A stretch of DNA of 36,261 bases from CAZOOR01 sp964581505 (GTDB lineage Bacteria; Bacteroidota; Ignavibacteria; Kapaibacteriales; UBA2268), in NCBI GenBank assembly GCA_964581505.1, contig CAZOOR010000021.1, positions 1 to 36,261 of the forward strand, read 5' to 3'. The notes beneath the pieces are model-generated. The model was given only the letters and a program-made list of their open reading frames with translations. It was not told the origin of the DNA and made no database searches. Below, piece by piece: positions 1 through 6,747 of the stretch (position 1 is the stretch's first letter; each line of letters starts with the position of its first letter). A program made the position numbers and the translations under genes.

Positions 1-130
1 CGCCAAAGGCAGCGGCGAAGCCAATCCATAAGGAAGGTAGCGGCGGGGTGGTGAGATTTCGCAACGATTTCCTTATATACATCGCTACGCACCGCTATTG
101 CACAGCTGTTCAGTACATTGCAAGGGAGTG

Positions 131-164
131 CAAAAAAAGACCGTCCAAAATTTGTTGGACAGCC
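131..164 (-). terminator. Rho-independent terminator of the ABC exporter operon
   Basis: Read on the minus strand, a 10-bp stem (arms 155-164 and 139-148, two G-U pairs) is followed directly by a run of seven T. It lies just downstream of the permease stop codon, as expected for the end of the natA/natB-like transcript. Confidence 0.8.
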
Positions 165-187
165 TTTATTACTTGGAAACAAGTTGC

Positions 188-1492
188 TTACTTTGCTAAT
201 CTGACCCATTTGATTAAGTCTTTGAACTTAGGCTTTTTGCCGTACATTAATATTCCCACTCGATATATCTTTGCGGCGAACCACAAAAGTAAAAAGATTG
301 TACCAATCGTCAATATAACCGAAGCGGCAATTTGCCAGAAAGGCACATCGGTTGCCGCAATCCTTACAGTCATCAGTATAGGCGTAAAGAATGGTATCAG
401 AGATAAAACAATTGCCAATGTCGAATCGGGATTAGCCGTAATTGGTGCCAGAAATAACATCGGTATAATGATTGCAAAAATTATCGGTTGCTGTAAATTA
501 GCGGCGTCGCTCTCTTGGTCAACTGCCGAGCCGACAGCCGCAAACACTGTTGAATACATAAAGTATCCGACTAAGAAATAGAAGAGAAAAGCAATAATTA
601 AACCAATTGGAATAGTCGGTATTTCAAAAGGAATTTTAGATTGCTGAGCGGCCATTCCCACTCCTTGCATCATTGTTCCATTATCAGAAACAAATATATC
701 CATAATGGGACCGGCGGCGGCTAGCAAAATCAATCCCATAGAAATCCAGAACAGAACTTGCGTCAATCCGAGTAAACCAATTCCGACCACTTTCCCGAGC
801 ATAATTTGAATCGGCTTAACTGATGATGCAATTACCTCGACTATTCTATTTGCTTTTTCCTCAATAACTCCACGTGCTACAAACTGTCCGTATATAAGCA
901 TCATCATATAGATAAAGAAGCCGAGGACATATCCTATTCCGGCGAGTGCTTCGGTAAAGTCCTTTTCGACCTCACCACCGGCAGTTACTTTCTTAGAAAC
1001 AAGTATGGAACTTTTATCAATCAATTTAATTACAGATGAATCAATTCCGTGTGCAAGTAATCTTTCCTTACGTAGCAGGTAGTCGAGACTATGTTCAATT
1101 CTTGATGTAAAACCAAAGCCGCCACCACCTTTTGAATAAATAATAGCTTTCCCGGTCTCTAAAAAGTCTTCCGGGATTACAAGGAAAGCATCAATTTGAT
1201 TATCAAGTATTGATTTTTGTAATTTATCTACATCTTTGCTTGTCGCATTTTCAAATATTTTGCCGTTGCGTTTTACTAATTTCTTATCGAATTGTAATTC
1301 CGTATTATCAACAACTGCGACCTTCCTGTCCGTATCATCAGCAGAAATAACGCTTACGAAAATAGAAACCGCTAAAAATGCAATTAGGACAATCGGACCT
1401 AAAATTGAACCGATAATAAATCCTTTTGATTTAATCTTAGAAGTGTATTCATGCTTTATAATTGTCCATATTTTTGATTCTTTCTTGCTCAT
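188..1492 (-). CDS. ABC-2 type exporter permease, NatB-like
   Basis: This is the membrane subunit of an ABC exporter of the NatB/ABC-2 permease group. It is 434 residues long with a typical layout: one N-terminal membrane helix (about 24-50), a large extracytoplasmic domain (about 52-180), then a bundle of about six helices from 187 to 410. The cytoplasmic loop with GVIEEKANRIVEVIASS (about 207-223) is a hallmark of this family. The ATG overlaps the stop codon of the ATPase gene by four bases (ATGA), so the two are translationally coupled, and an AGGAGG ribosome site precedes it. NatAB of Bacillus exports sodium, but the family also covers lipid, antibiotic and other exporters, so the substrate here is unknown. 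The short positively charged C-terminus is intact. Confidence 0.88.
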   Translation of the reverse strand: MSKKESKIWTIIKHEYTSKIKSKGFIIGSILGPIVLIAFLAVSIFVSVISADDTDRKVAVVDNTELQFDKKLVKRNGKIFENATSKDVDKLQKSILDNQIDAFLVIPEDFLETGKAIIYSKGGGGFGFTSRIEHSLDYLLRKERLLAHGIDSSVIKLIDKSSILVSKKVTAGGEVEKDFTEALAGIGYVLGFFIYMMMLIYGQFVARGVIEEKANRIVEVIASSVKPIQIMLGKVVGIGLLGLTQVLFWISMGLILLAAAGPIMDIFVSDNGTMMQGVGMAAQQSKIPFEIPTIPIGLIIAFLFYFLVGYFMYSTVFAAVGSAVDQESDAANLQQPIIFAIIIPMLFLAPITANPDSTLAIVLSLIPFFTPILMTVRIAATDVPFWQIAASVILTIGTIFLLLWFAAKIYRVGILMYGKKPKFKDLIKWVRLAK

Positions 1493-2400
1493 TTCTTATC
1501 CTCCTCAGTAGAAACAACGTCAATAAATATTTCGTGCAAACTCGGCTCTTTAATTTCAAATTTATATACATTGCAATATTTCATAATCGTAGTAAGAATT
1601 GTCTTAGCATCAAGTTCATTAGGATTGAAACGGAATTCGAGACGATTGGTCGTTTTATTAATAATCTTCAAACCGGACAATTCGTTCAAAAAATCATCGC
1701 TTCCGTCAAATTCCAGAATAACGGTATCTTTCGAGAAGTCCCCTTTAATATCGCGTATAGAACCTCTCAATATAATTTGTCCATTATTAATCAAACAAAT
1801 ATCATCGCACATTTGCTCGGCTTGCTCCATAATATGAGTTGATAGAATAATTGATGTCCCTTGCTTTTTCAGGTCAAGAATAATGCTTTTCAGTAATTCG
1901 GTATTTATCGGGTCGAAGCCGGAGAAAGGTTCATCAAGAATTAACAATTTGGGTTTATGCAGAATAGTACTAATAAACTGAACTTTTTGTTGCATTCCTT
2001 TTGAAAGCTCCTCGATTTTTTTATTAGCCCAATCAGCCGCATCAAGTTTAGCCAGCCACATACGCCCTTCGGCGATAGCATTACGGCGTGTCATACCCTT
2101 GAGTTGTCCGAAATATGCAAGCTGCTCAATTACTTTCAATTTTTTATAAAGCCCTCGCTCTTCCGGTAGGTAGCCTATGATATTTTGTAAGGCGTAGCTT
2201 ATCTTTTCGCCGAATATACTGATACTACCTTCATCAGGGATTAATACATTCGTAATCATACGAATCATAGTGGTTTTGCCGGCACCATTCGGTCCAATTA
2301 AACCGAATATGCGGTCTTGCCCTACATTGAAAGTAATGTTATTCGAAGCAGTTACTTCACCAAACTTTTTAACAACATTTTGTACATCAACAACATTCAT
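1489..2400 (-). CDS. ABC exporter ATP-binding protein, NatA-like
   Basis: This ATPase subunit drives the permease encoded just downstream. In the 303-residue protein the Walker A motif is GPNGAGKTT at 36-44, the signature LSKGMQQ at 132-138, Walker B LLILDEP at 152-158 and the H-loop STH at 186-188, so all catalytic elements are present. A C-terminal domain of about 90 residues follows, as in NatA/CcmA-type exporters. An in-frame ATG lies 12 bases further upstream. I chose the inner ATG because a GAGG ribosome site sits six bases before it and because the protein then begins at the family's usual first beta strand. The substrate cannot be read from the sequence. Confidence 0.9.
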   Translation of the reverse strand: MNVVDVQNVVKKFGEVTASNNITFNVGQDRIFGLIGPNGAGKTTMIRMITNVLIPDEGSISIFGEKISYALQNIIGYLPEERGLYKKLKVIEQLAYFGQLKGMTRRNAIAEGRMWLAKLDAADWANKKIEELSKGMQQKVQFISTILHKPKLLILDEPFSGFDPINTELLKSIILDLKKQGTSIILSTHIMEQAEQMCDDICLINNGQIILRGSIRDIKGDFSKDTVILEFDGSDDFLNELSGLKIINKTTNRLEFRFNPNELDAKTILTTIMKYCNVYKFEIKEPSLHEIFIDVVSTEEDKK

Positions 2401-2499
2401 AGACAACCTCATTAATACTAAATAAATAAACTTACGAAAGTTTTAGGAAAAAGTTGCTTTATGCAGAGAAAAATAATTTTTTCTCGAATTAGTAAATAA

Positions 2500-3393
2500 T
2501 CATTTCATTATTTTTTTTGCTCCAAAAATATGCTCACCCGTTTCGGCAAATATTATCCCTGCAAATAGAACCAATGCGCCGATAAGTTCTAATATTGAAA
2601 AGCCTTCATTCAAAGCATAATAAGCAATGATTGAGGCAAAGACAGGTTCGAGAGTGAAAATCAAAGCGGCTTTTACGGGGTTTGAATATTTCTGTACACC
2701 GGTATGGATTAGCGTCAATATTATTGAAGCGATTACACCGTTGAACAGAAGTGCAATCAGCAGATTGTCGCTAAAAACAAACGCCACCTTTCCTGCTTCA
2801 AAAATAAAATAGCCAATTAATCCAAGAGGTAGAGCCACTACAAACTGCATCATCACTATCTGTATAGTCTGAGTGAAGGTATTGATACTCTTTGTGAATA
2901 CATCTACATAAGTGATATAAAAAGCCCAAAAGAAAGCTGAGAAAAATGTAAGTACATCGCCGATGTTAATATTATCAATTGTTGGATTTGTAAAAATCCA
3001 CAACCCTATGCTTGCAACAATTACGCCGATTATTTGATATATAATAATTTTCTTTTTAATTACTAACTTAAAAACAAAAGGTGTGAAGACGACCGTCATA
3101 CCGGTTATGAATGCCGATTTAGTAACAGTAGTGTAATTTAATCCCAGTGTTTGCAGAATAAAACCACCGGCAAAGAACAAACCGAGAATTAATCCGTGTA
3201 TGAGCGTAGTGCGTTCGATTGAAAGCAGATGTTTACCCCAGATGAGTAAAGAAACGGTAAGGGCAATGGAAAATCTAAAAAAAATGAAAAGGAATGGGGA
3301 ACAATCGTCAATTCCGATTTTAGTGAACGTAAATGTAGCACCCCAAATCAGAGTAACAAAAAGTAATAGTAATTCCGCTTTCCAGGGTTTCAC
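2500..3393 (-). CDS. EamA/DMT-family permease (ten-helix transporter)
   Basis: This is an integral membrane protein of the drug/metabolite transporter superfamily. The 297 residues form ten hydrophobic helices in two repeats of the EamA domain (about 5-135 and 150-287). The family signature LIWGATFTFTKIG occurs in the first helix, and a FTLEPVFASIIAYYALNEG-type segment, typical of the second repeat, lies near residue 250. The start is GTG, supported by a GAGGA ribosome site five bases upstream; no ATG is available nearby. Members export or import amino acids, nucleotide sugars and other metabolites, so no substrate is assigned. It is separated from the ABC operon by about 100 bases and is probably transcribed independently. 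Confidence 0.88.
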   Translation of the reverse strand: MKPWKAELLLLFVTLIWGATFTFTKIGIDDCSPFLFIFFRFSIALTVSLLIWGKHLLSIERTTLIHGLILGLFFAGGFILQTLGLNYTTVTKSAFITGMTVVFTPFVFKLVIKKKIIIYQIIGVIVASIGLWIFTNPTIDNINIGDVLTFFSAFFWAFYITYVDVFTKSINTFTQTIQIVMMQFVVALPLGLIGYFIFEAGKVAFVFSDNLLIALLFNGVIASIILTLIHTGVQKYSNPVKAALIFTLEPVFASIIAYYALNEGFSILELIGALVLFAGIIFAETGEHIFGAKKIMK

Positions 3394-3451
3394 GCTTCCT
3401 CATTCTATTAAATAAATAAAAGAAATATTGACGATAGACAATGTTTATTAG

Positions 3452-3742
3452 TTAAGATAATTTCTCGTTTAATATAGCAATAATATTATCACGTTCACTA
3501 ATAGTTGCATCGTCCGGTAATATCAGCCTGACAGTCCTATTGCCGATTGAACCTTTGATTGTGTATTGACTCCTTACAATTAGTTTGAAGAAAGGCTTTG
3601 GCTTGAATTGGTGCATAATGAAATTGCCGAGATTTTCGATTTTTTTGATAAAATCAGCGTCAATAATATTGTTTAGATACAAATCCCAAACATTTCTGCC
3701 GGATAAGCAGTCTTCAATTTTTTTTAGAGCGATAATTTGCAT
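3452..3742 (-). CDS. Small protein of unknown function
   Basis: I do not recognise this 96-residue protein. It has no signal peptide, no membrane segment and one cysteine (C12). The pattern is mixed alpha/beta: a charged N-terminal half with a probable helix (28-40), a strand-rich middle (FFKLIVRSQYTI, about 51-62, then TVRLILPD), and a C-terminal helix ERDNIIAILNEKL. It reads like a folded soluble domain rather than a spurious ORF: codon use matches its neighbours and no competing frame is open. There is no strong ribosome site before the ATG. It lies 58 bases upstream of the EamA gene on the same strand, so the two could be co-transcribed. Confidence 0.6.
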   Translation of the reverse strand: MQIIALKKIEDCLSGRNVWDLYLNNIIDADFIKKIENLGNFIMHQFKPKPFFKLIVRSQYTIKGSIGNRTVRLILPDDATISERDNIIAILNEKLS

Positions 3743-3823
3743 AAATTTACATTTTTAGAAATAAGAGACGAAAAGCGTACAAAACATTTTGTTGTTCTGT
3801 GATTTTTTAGATGTTTTTGGGGT

Positions 3824-3853
3824 AAAAAAAAACAAGCCCCTGGGCGGGGCTTG
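3824..3853 (-). terminator. Strong terminator-like hairpin, minus orientation
   Basis: On the minus strand an 8-bp perfect stem (CAAGCCCC / GGGGCTTG) with a 5-base loop is followed by nine T, a textbook intrinsic terminator. No minus-strand gene lies immediately to its right, so either it stops antisense transcription from the siroheme gene region, or it ends a short RNA started between 3860 and 3970, or it acts as a leader attenuator for the small gene at 3742. Confidence 0.7.
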
Positions 3854-3858
3854 CAAAT

Positions 3859-3889
3859 GTATTATTACTGAGGGTTTAAGCAATAATAC
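3859..3889. promoter_or_regulatory. 8-bp inverted repeat overlapping a possible -7 box
   Basis: The perfect arms GTATTATT (3859-3866) and AATAATAC (3882-3889) are separated by 15 bases. The right arm overlaps TACTTTTG (3887-3894), an exact match to the Bacteroidota -7 element TAnnTTTG on the plus strand, although no TTTG lies 20 bases upstream. The arrangement would suit an operator over the promoter of the downstream siroheme-pathway gene. This is inferred from position only. Confidence 0.35.
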
Positions 3890-3908
3890 TTTTGGGGATT
3901 AAGTATGC

Positions 3909-3946
3909 AACTGTAAAAACGTTTTTATAAGAAAAAAGTTACAGTT
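3909..3946 (+). repeat. Inverted repeat in the leader of the siroheme-pathway gene
   Basis: The arms AACTGTAA (3909-3916) and TTACAGTT (3939-3946) enclose a 22-base A/T-rich loop containing the self-complementary AAAACGTTTT. A short T-run follows on the plus strand. It could form an RNA hairpin 25 bases before the ATG at 3971. The function is unknown. Confidence 0.4.
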
Positions 3947-3970
3947 TTTAATAATTAATTTATTTTAATA

Positions 3971-4603
3971 ATGAAAAAGTATTTTCCAATTTATGTAGAT
4001 ATTTCCGAAAAGCCTGTTCTTGTTGTTGGCGGCGGAAAGATAGCCTATCGTAAGATTATGTATTTATTGGACTTCGGTGCAGATATAGATTGTATTTCAC
4101 CGGAAGTAATTTCCGAAATCAATAGACTTGCCGAAAAAGGTATTATTCATTTGTCCAAAAGAAAATATAAAAAAAATGATGCTATGAATTACAAATTTGT
4201 TTTTGCGGCAACCAACGACCCCATTGTCGATGAATTTATTTATAAGGATTGCATAGCACATTCTGCCTTGCTAAATGTTGCCGATGTGCCGGCTTTATGC
4301 TCATTTATTCTTTCCTCATACATTAAGAAAGGCGATATAACAATCAATATATCTTCCGGTGGTGCGGCACCATTCTTTGTGAAGCATCTGAAAGAAACAA
4401 TATCTAATTCACTACCGGATAAATTTGAGTTCATCGCTGAGCTTGCGGCAGAATTCAGAAGCATATTAGTTAGAGATGAACGCTACAATGATGACGAGAC
4501 AAGGAATGAACTGATAAATTCTTTCCTCCAAATAGATTGGACGGAAATAATAAATATGTACGGCTATAATCAAGCGAAAGACAAAATGAAAGAATTATTC
4601 TAA
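3971..4603 (+). CDS. Precorrin-2 dehydrogenase / sirohydrochlorin ferrochelatase
   Basis: This stand-alone 210-residue enzyme corresponds to the N-terminal half of CysG or to yeast Met8. It oxidises precorrin-2 to sirohydrochlorin with NAD and can insert iron to make siroheme. The Rossmann motif VLVVGGGKIAYRK (16-28), the AATND segment (79-83), NVAD with its aspartate at residue 105 (the position of the catalytic Asp of CysG), and the SSGGAAP segment (128-134) are all present. The methyltransferase half of CysG is absent, so uroporphyrinogen methylation must be done by a separate gene not in this window. It stands alone between oppositely oriented genes. The ATG is preceded by A/T-rich sequence without a clear ribosome site, and upstream inverted repeats suggest regulation. 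Confidence 0.88.
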   Translation: MKKYFPIYVDISEKPVLVVGGGKIAYRKIMYLLDFGADIDCISPEVISEINRLAEKGIIHLSKRKYKKNDAMNYKFVFAATNDPIVDEFIYKDCIAHSALLNVADVPALCSFILSSYIKKGDITINISSGGAAPFFVKHLKETISNSLPDKFEFIAELAAEFRSILVRDERYNDDETRNELINSFLQIDWTEIINMYGYNQAKDKMKELF

Positions 4604-4703
4604 TCTTATTTATGTATGCGGTTTGTATCCGGCTTTTCACCCCCTCGTCCTCTGGGTGCGGTTTGGTGTTCGGCTGTTTACTACTCTTGTACCCACCCCA
4701 AAA

Positions 4704-4721
4704 CCCCCTCCCGAGAGGGGG
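4704..4721. repeat. C/G-rich palindrome in a convergent intergenic gap
   Basis: CCCCCTC-CCGA-GAGGGGG forms a perfect 7-bp stem inside a conspicuously C-rich stretch (about 4634-4745) that stands out from the AT-rich surroundings. The gap lies between two convergent genes. Elements of this look are often dispersed intergenic repeats, but copy number cannot be judged from one window. Confidence 0.45.
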
Positions 4722-4787
4722 CAGAAAAGGCAAAAGACGGCACCCGGAAGACTCCGGTTGATTATTTCTTAGATGATTGTATCCAAT

Positions 4788-4821
4788 AAAAAAAATCCGA
4801 TGACTTGTTGCCACCGGATTT
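4788..4821 (-). terminator. Terminator of the lipoprotein operon
   Basis: On the minus strand the arms AAATCCG (4815-4821) and CGGATTT (4793-4799) form a 7-bp stem with a 15-base loop, and the T-run reaches eight bases. It lies about 40 bases after the stop codon of the LamG-type lipoprotein gene. Confidence 0.65.
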
Positions 4822-4861
4822 GTTTTGTCAAATAATACTAATCTGAAAGACAGTGAGTATA

Positions 4862-6733
4862 TTATTTCTTGTTCATTAATACTTGAATTTCGTTAGATGT
4901 CAAAGAACGGTTGAAGAAATAGAGGTCGTCCACCCAACCGGCAAAACTGGATTTACCCGGGCGGTCTCCAATTCGTACTTTGTCATTAGTATTTGTCGGG
5001 ATTGGCAGAACTTTTTTCTCTCCAACTTGTGAGCCGTCCAAATATAGAGTAGCAGTTCCTTGATTGCTTCTGCCCGTCCTTTTGAAGACAAGAGCAATAT
5101 GATTCCATTTCTGATTTTTCAATTTGATAAAATCATATCCGATATATTTATTATTAATCCAGAATTCAGGTCCCAGCTTTGTAGTAAAGCCGCTATACCA
5201 CCAGTTGTTTTTAGTATCGGTTTTGCATATCACATCTATGTGAGTACCGGCAGGTATGCACTGCCCAAAATCAGGTTTAACCCAATATGCAATAGTGAAA
5301 TCACCATTCAAAGCAAATGCTTCCGGGTGTGGCAATTCAACATATTCCTGCCATTTTCCGAGATACAAGGCTCTACCTTTTCTATTAAATCTATCGGTTC
5401 CAACAAATGCGGCAAAGTGATTTATTCCGTCATAATGCTTTGGTCCGGCATCTCTTACATCACCGTTGAACGGATAATAAGCAAACATTTTTTCATACAG
5501 ATTGCCTGATTGAAATTTTGTAGCAAAGAACAAAACTGCACTTGCTGTGCTTGCACCTTTTGTGTCTTTGGCGACAACTTTCCATCTGTATCCCGAATTA
5601 TCCTGCAAGCCGTTAAACGGAAAACGTTTTAATGCCAGATTTTTTCCTACTAATTTTAATGGTTCGGCATTTTTTGCCAGATAGAAATCGTATGTCAATT
5701 TATCGCCGTCCGGGTCGCTACATTGCCATGTAAATTCAATATCTTTTTGATTGATAATAGATAGATTTAACGGGAAGGGATTAAACGGAGCAAGCGGCGG
5801 ACGATTTTGTGCCAATTTTACGTTGAAGACCCATAAATCGCTTCTTGTACTTGCACCCTTTGTATCAACTGCTACGACTAACCAAGAATACCTTGTATTA
5901 TCCTTCATATTTTCGAAAGTAAAGCTCTTCTTTTTTAACTTTTCGGCAACTTTATTTCCATTAATAAAAACATTATAAGTCAGTTCATCACCATCCGGGT
6001 CATCGCATTTCCAAGTTAATGTATATTCATTTACATTTAGTACTGCGTTATTTGCAGGATTTGGATTATATGGTTTGTTGGGAGGATTGTTCTCATTGTT
6101 TACAGTAAACGACCAGATATTGCCTGCTGTTTCGGCTCCTTTTTCATCTTTGGCAACAATCTTCCAATAATATGTTTTGCCCGTTTTTAAATTCTTTACA
6201 TCGAAAGAATTCTCCGTTCTGTTATCTGCAACTTTAACGGGCGGATTACTCGCGCCAAAATAAACGGTATATGATAATTTATCACCGTCCGGGTCGCTAC
6301 ATTCCCAGCGTAAATTAAATGATTTATTTGAAATCTTTGATTTATCTGGAGGTCTGGGATTATGTGGTTTTGTCGGCGGATTGTTTTCATCGACTCCTTC
6401 GTTCATAGTGATTTTAACAGAAGTTTTATATCCTGCGGCAATTTTAGTATCAATTCTTGCGGTTTTATAACCTGCTTTTGTCGCGATGACCGTATATTTA
6501 CCGTCAGGTATTGCGGCAATATCAAATTCACCGTTATTATTTGTAAGTACTTCCTTGAATGCGGGTGATGTTGTAATTTTGACATCATTAAGAGGGATAT
6601 TGTTGTTTGTTACAACCTTACCACTCAATTTGCCGACTGAATTAGGATACTTAGGTGCATTTGCATCATCAATTGAGCAAGCACTAAATGCAAATAATAT
6701 GGTAATTAAAAGTATTCCAAAGTATTTCATCAT
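4862..6733 (-). CDS. Lipoprotein: CarboxypepD_reg-like + three FN3-like repeats + LamG-like domain
   Basis: This predicted outer-membrane lipoprotein has 623 residues. A hydrophobic signal (4-18) ends at C19 (FSAC), and the mature N-terminus CSIDD carries two acidic residues close to the cysteine, resembling the surface-export signals known in Bacteroidota. Residues 33-111 form a carboxypeptidase regulatory-like beta sandwich (SGKVVTNNNIPLNDVKI). Three homologous FN3-like repeats follow at about 117-212, 215-307 and 311-406; each has a W-x-C-x-DPDGD-x-L-x-Y motif (e.g. DPDGDKLSY at 148) and a YxW motif. Residues 415-621 form a concanavalin A/LamG-like jelly roll with typical FTIAYWVKP and WNHIALVF segments. 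No catalytic signature is visible, so binding of glycans or surface adhesion is the likely role. It lies 14 bases downstream of the VWA-OmpA-SPOR gene and is probably its operon partner. Confidence 0.82.
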   Translation of the reverse strand: MMKYFGILLITILFAFSACSIDDANAPKYPNSVGKLSGKVVTNNNIPLNDVKITTSPAFKEVLTNNNGEFDIAAIPDGKYTVIATKAGYKTARIDTKIAAGYKTSVKITMNEGVDENNPPTKPHNPRPPDKSKISNKSFNLRWECSDPDGDKLSYTVYFGASNPPVKVADNRTENSFDVKNLKTGKTYYWKIVAKDEKGAETAGNIWSFTVNNENNPPNKPYNPNPANNAVLNVNEYTLTWKCDDPDGDELTYNVFINGNKVAEKLKKKSFTFENMKDNTRYSWLVVAVDTKGASTRSDLWVFNVKLAQNRPPLAPFNPFPLNLSIINQKDIEFTWQCSDPDGDKLTYDFYLAKNAEPLKLVGKNLALKRFPFNGLQDNSGYRWKVVAKDTKGASTASAVLFFATKFQSGNLYEKMFAYYPFNGDVRDAGPKHYDGINHFAAFVGTDRFNRKGRALYLGKWQEYVELPHPEAFALNGDFTIAYWVKPDFGQCIPAGTHIDVICKTDTKNNWWYSGFTTKLGPEFWINNKYIGYDFIKLKNQKWNHIALVFKRTGRSNQGTATLYLDGSQVGEKKVLPIPTNTNDKVRIGDRPGKSSFAGWVDDLYFFNRSLTSNEIQVLMNKK

Positions 6734-6747
6734 AGTTCCCGAGAAAT

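Noticed and set aside
1..130. Possible partial gene at the left edge; the first 60 bases are GC-rich and frames stay open on both strands.
   Set aside because: No recognisable protein in any frame, and the long plus-strand frame runs antisense into the permease gene. It may be part of a repeat that continues outside the window.
4470..4814. Minus-strand open frame of 114 codons in the siroheme/lipoprotein gap.
   Set aside because: It overlaps the 3' end of a clear plus-strand gene, crosses the palindrome and terminator, and its proline/glycine-rich product reflects the C-rich repeat.
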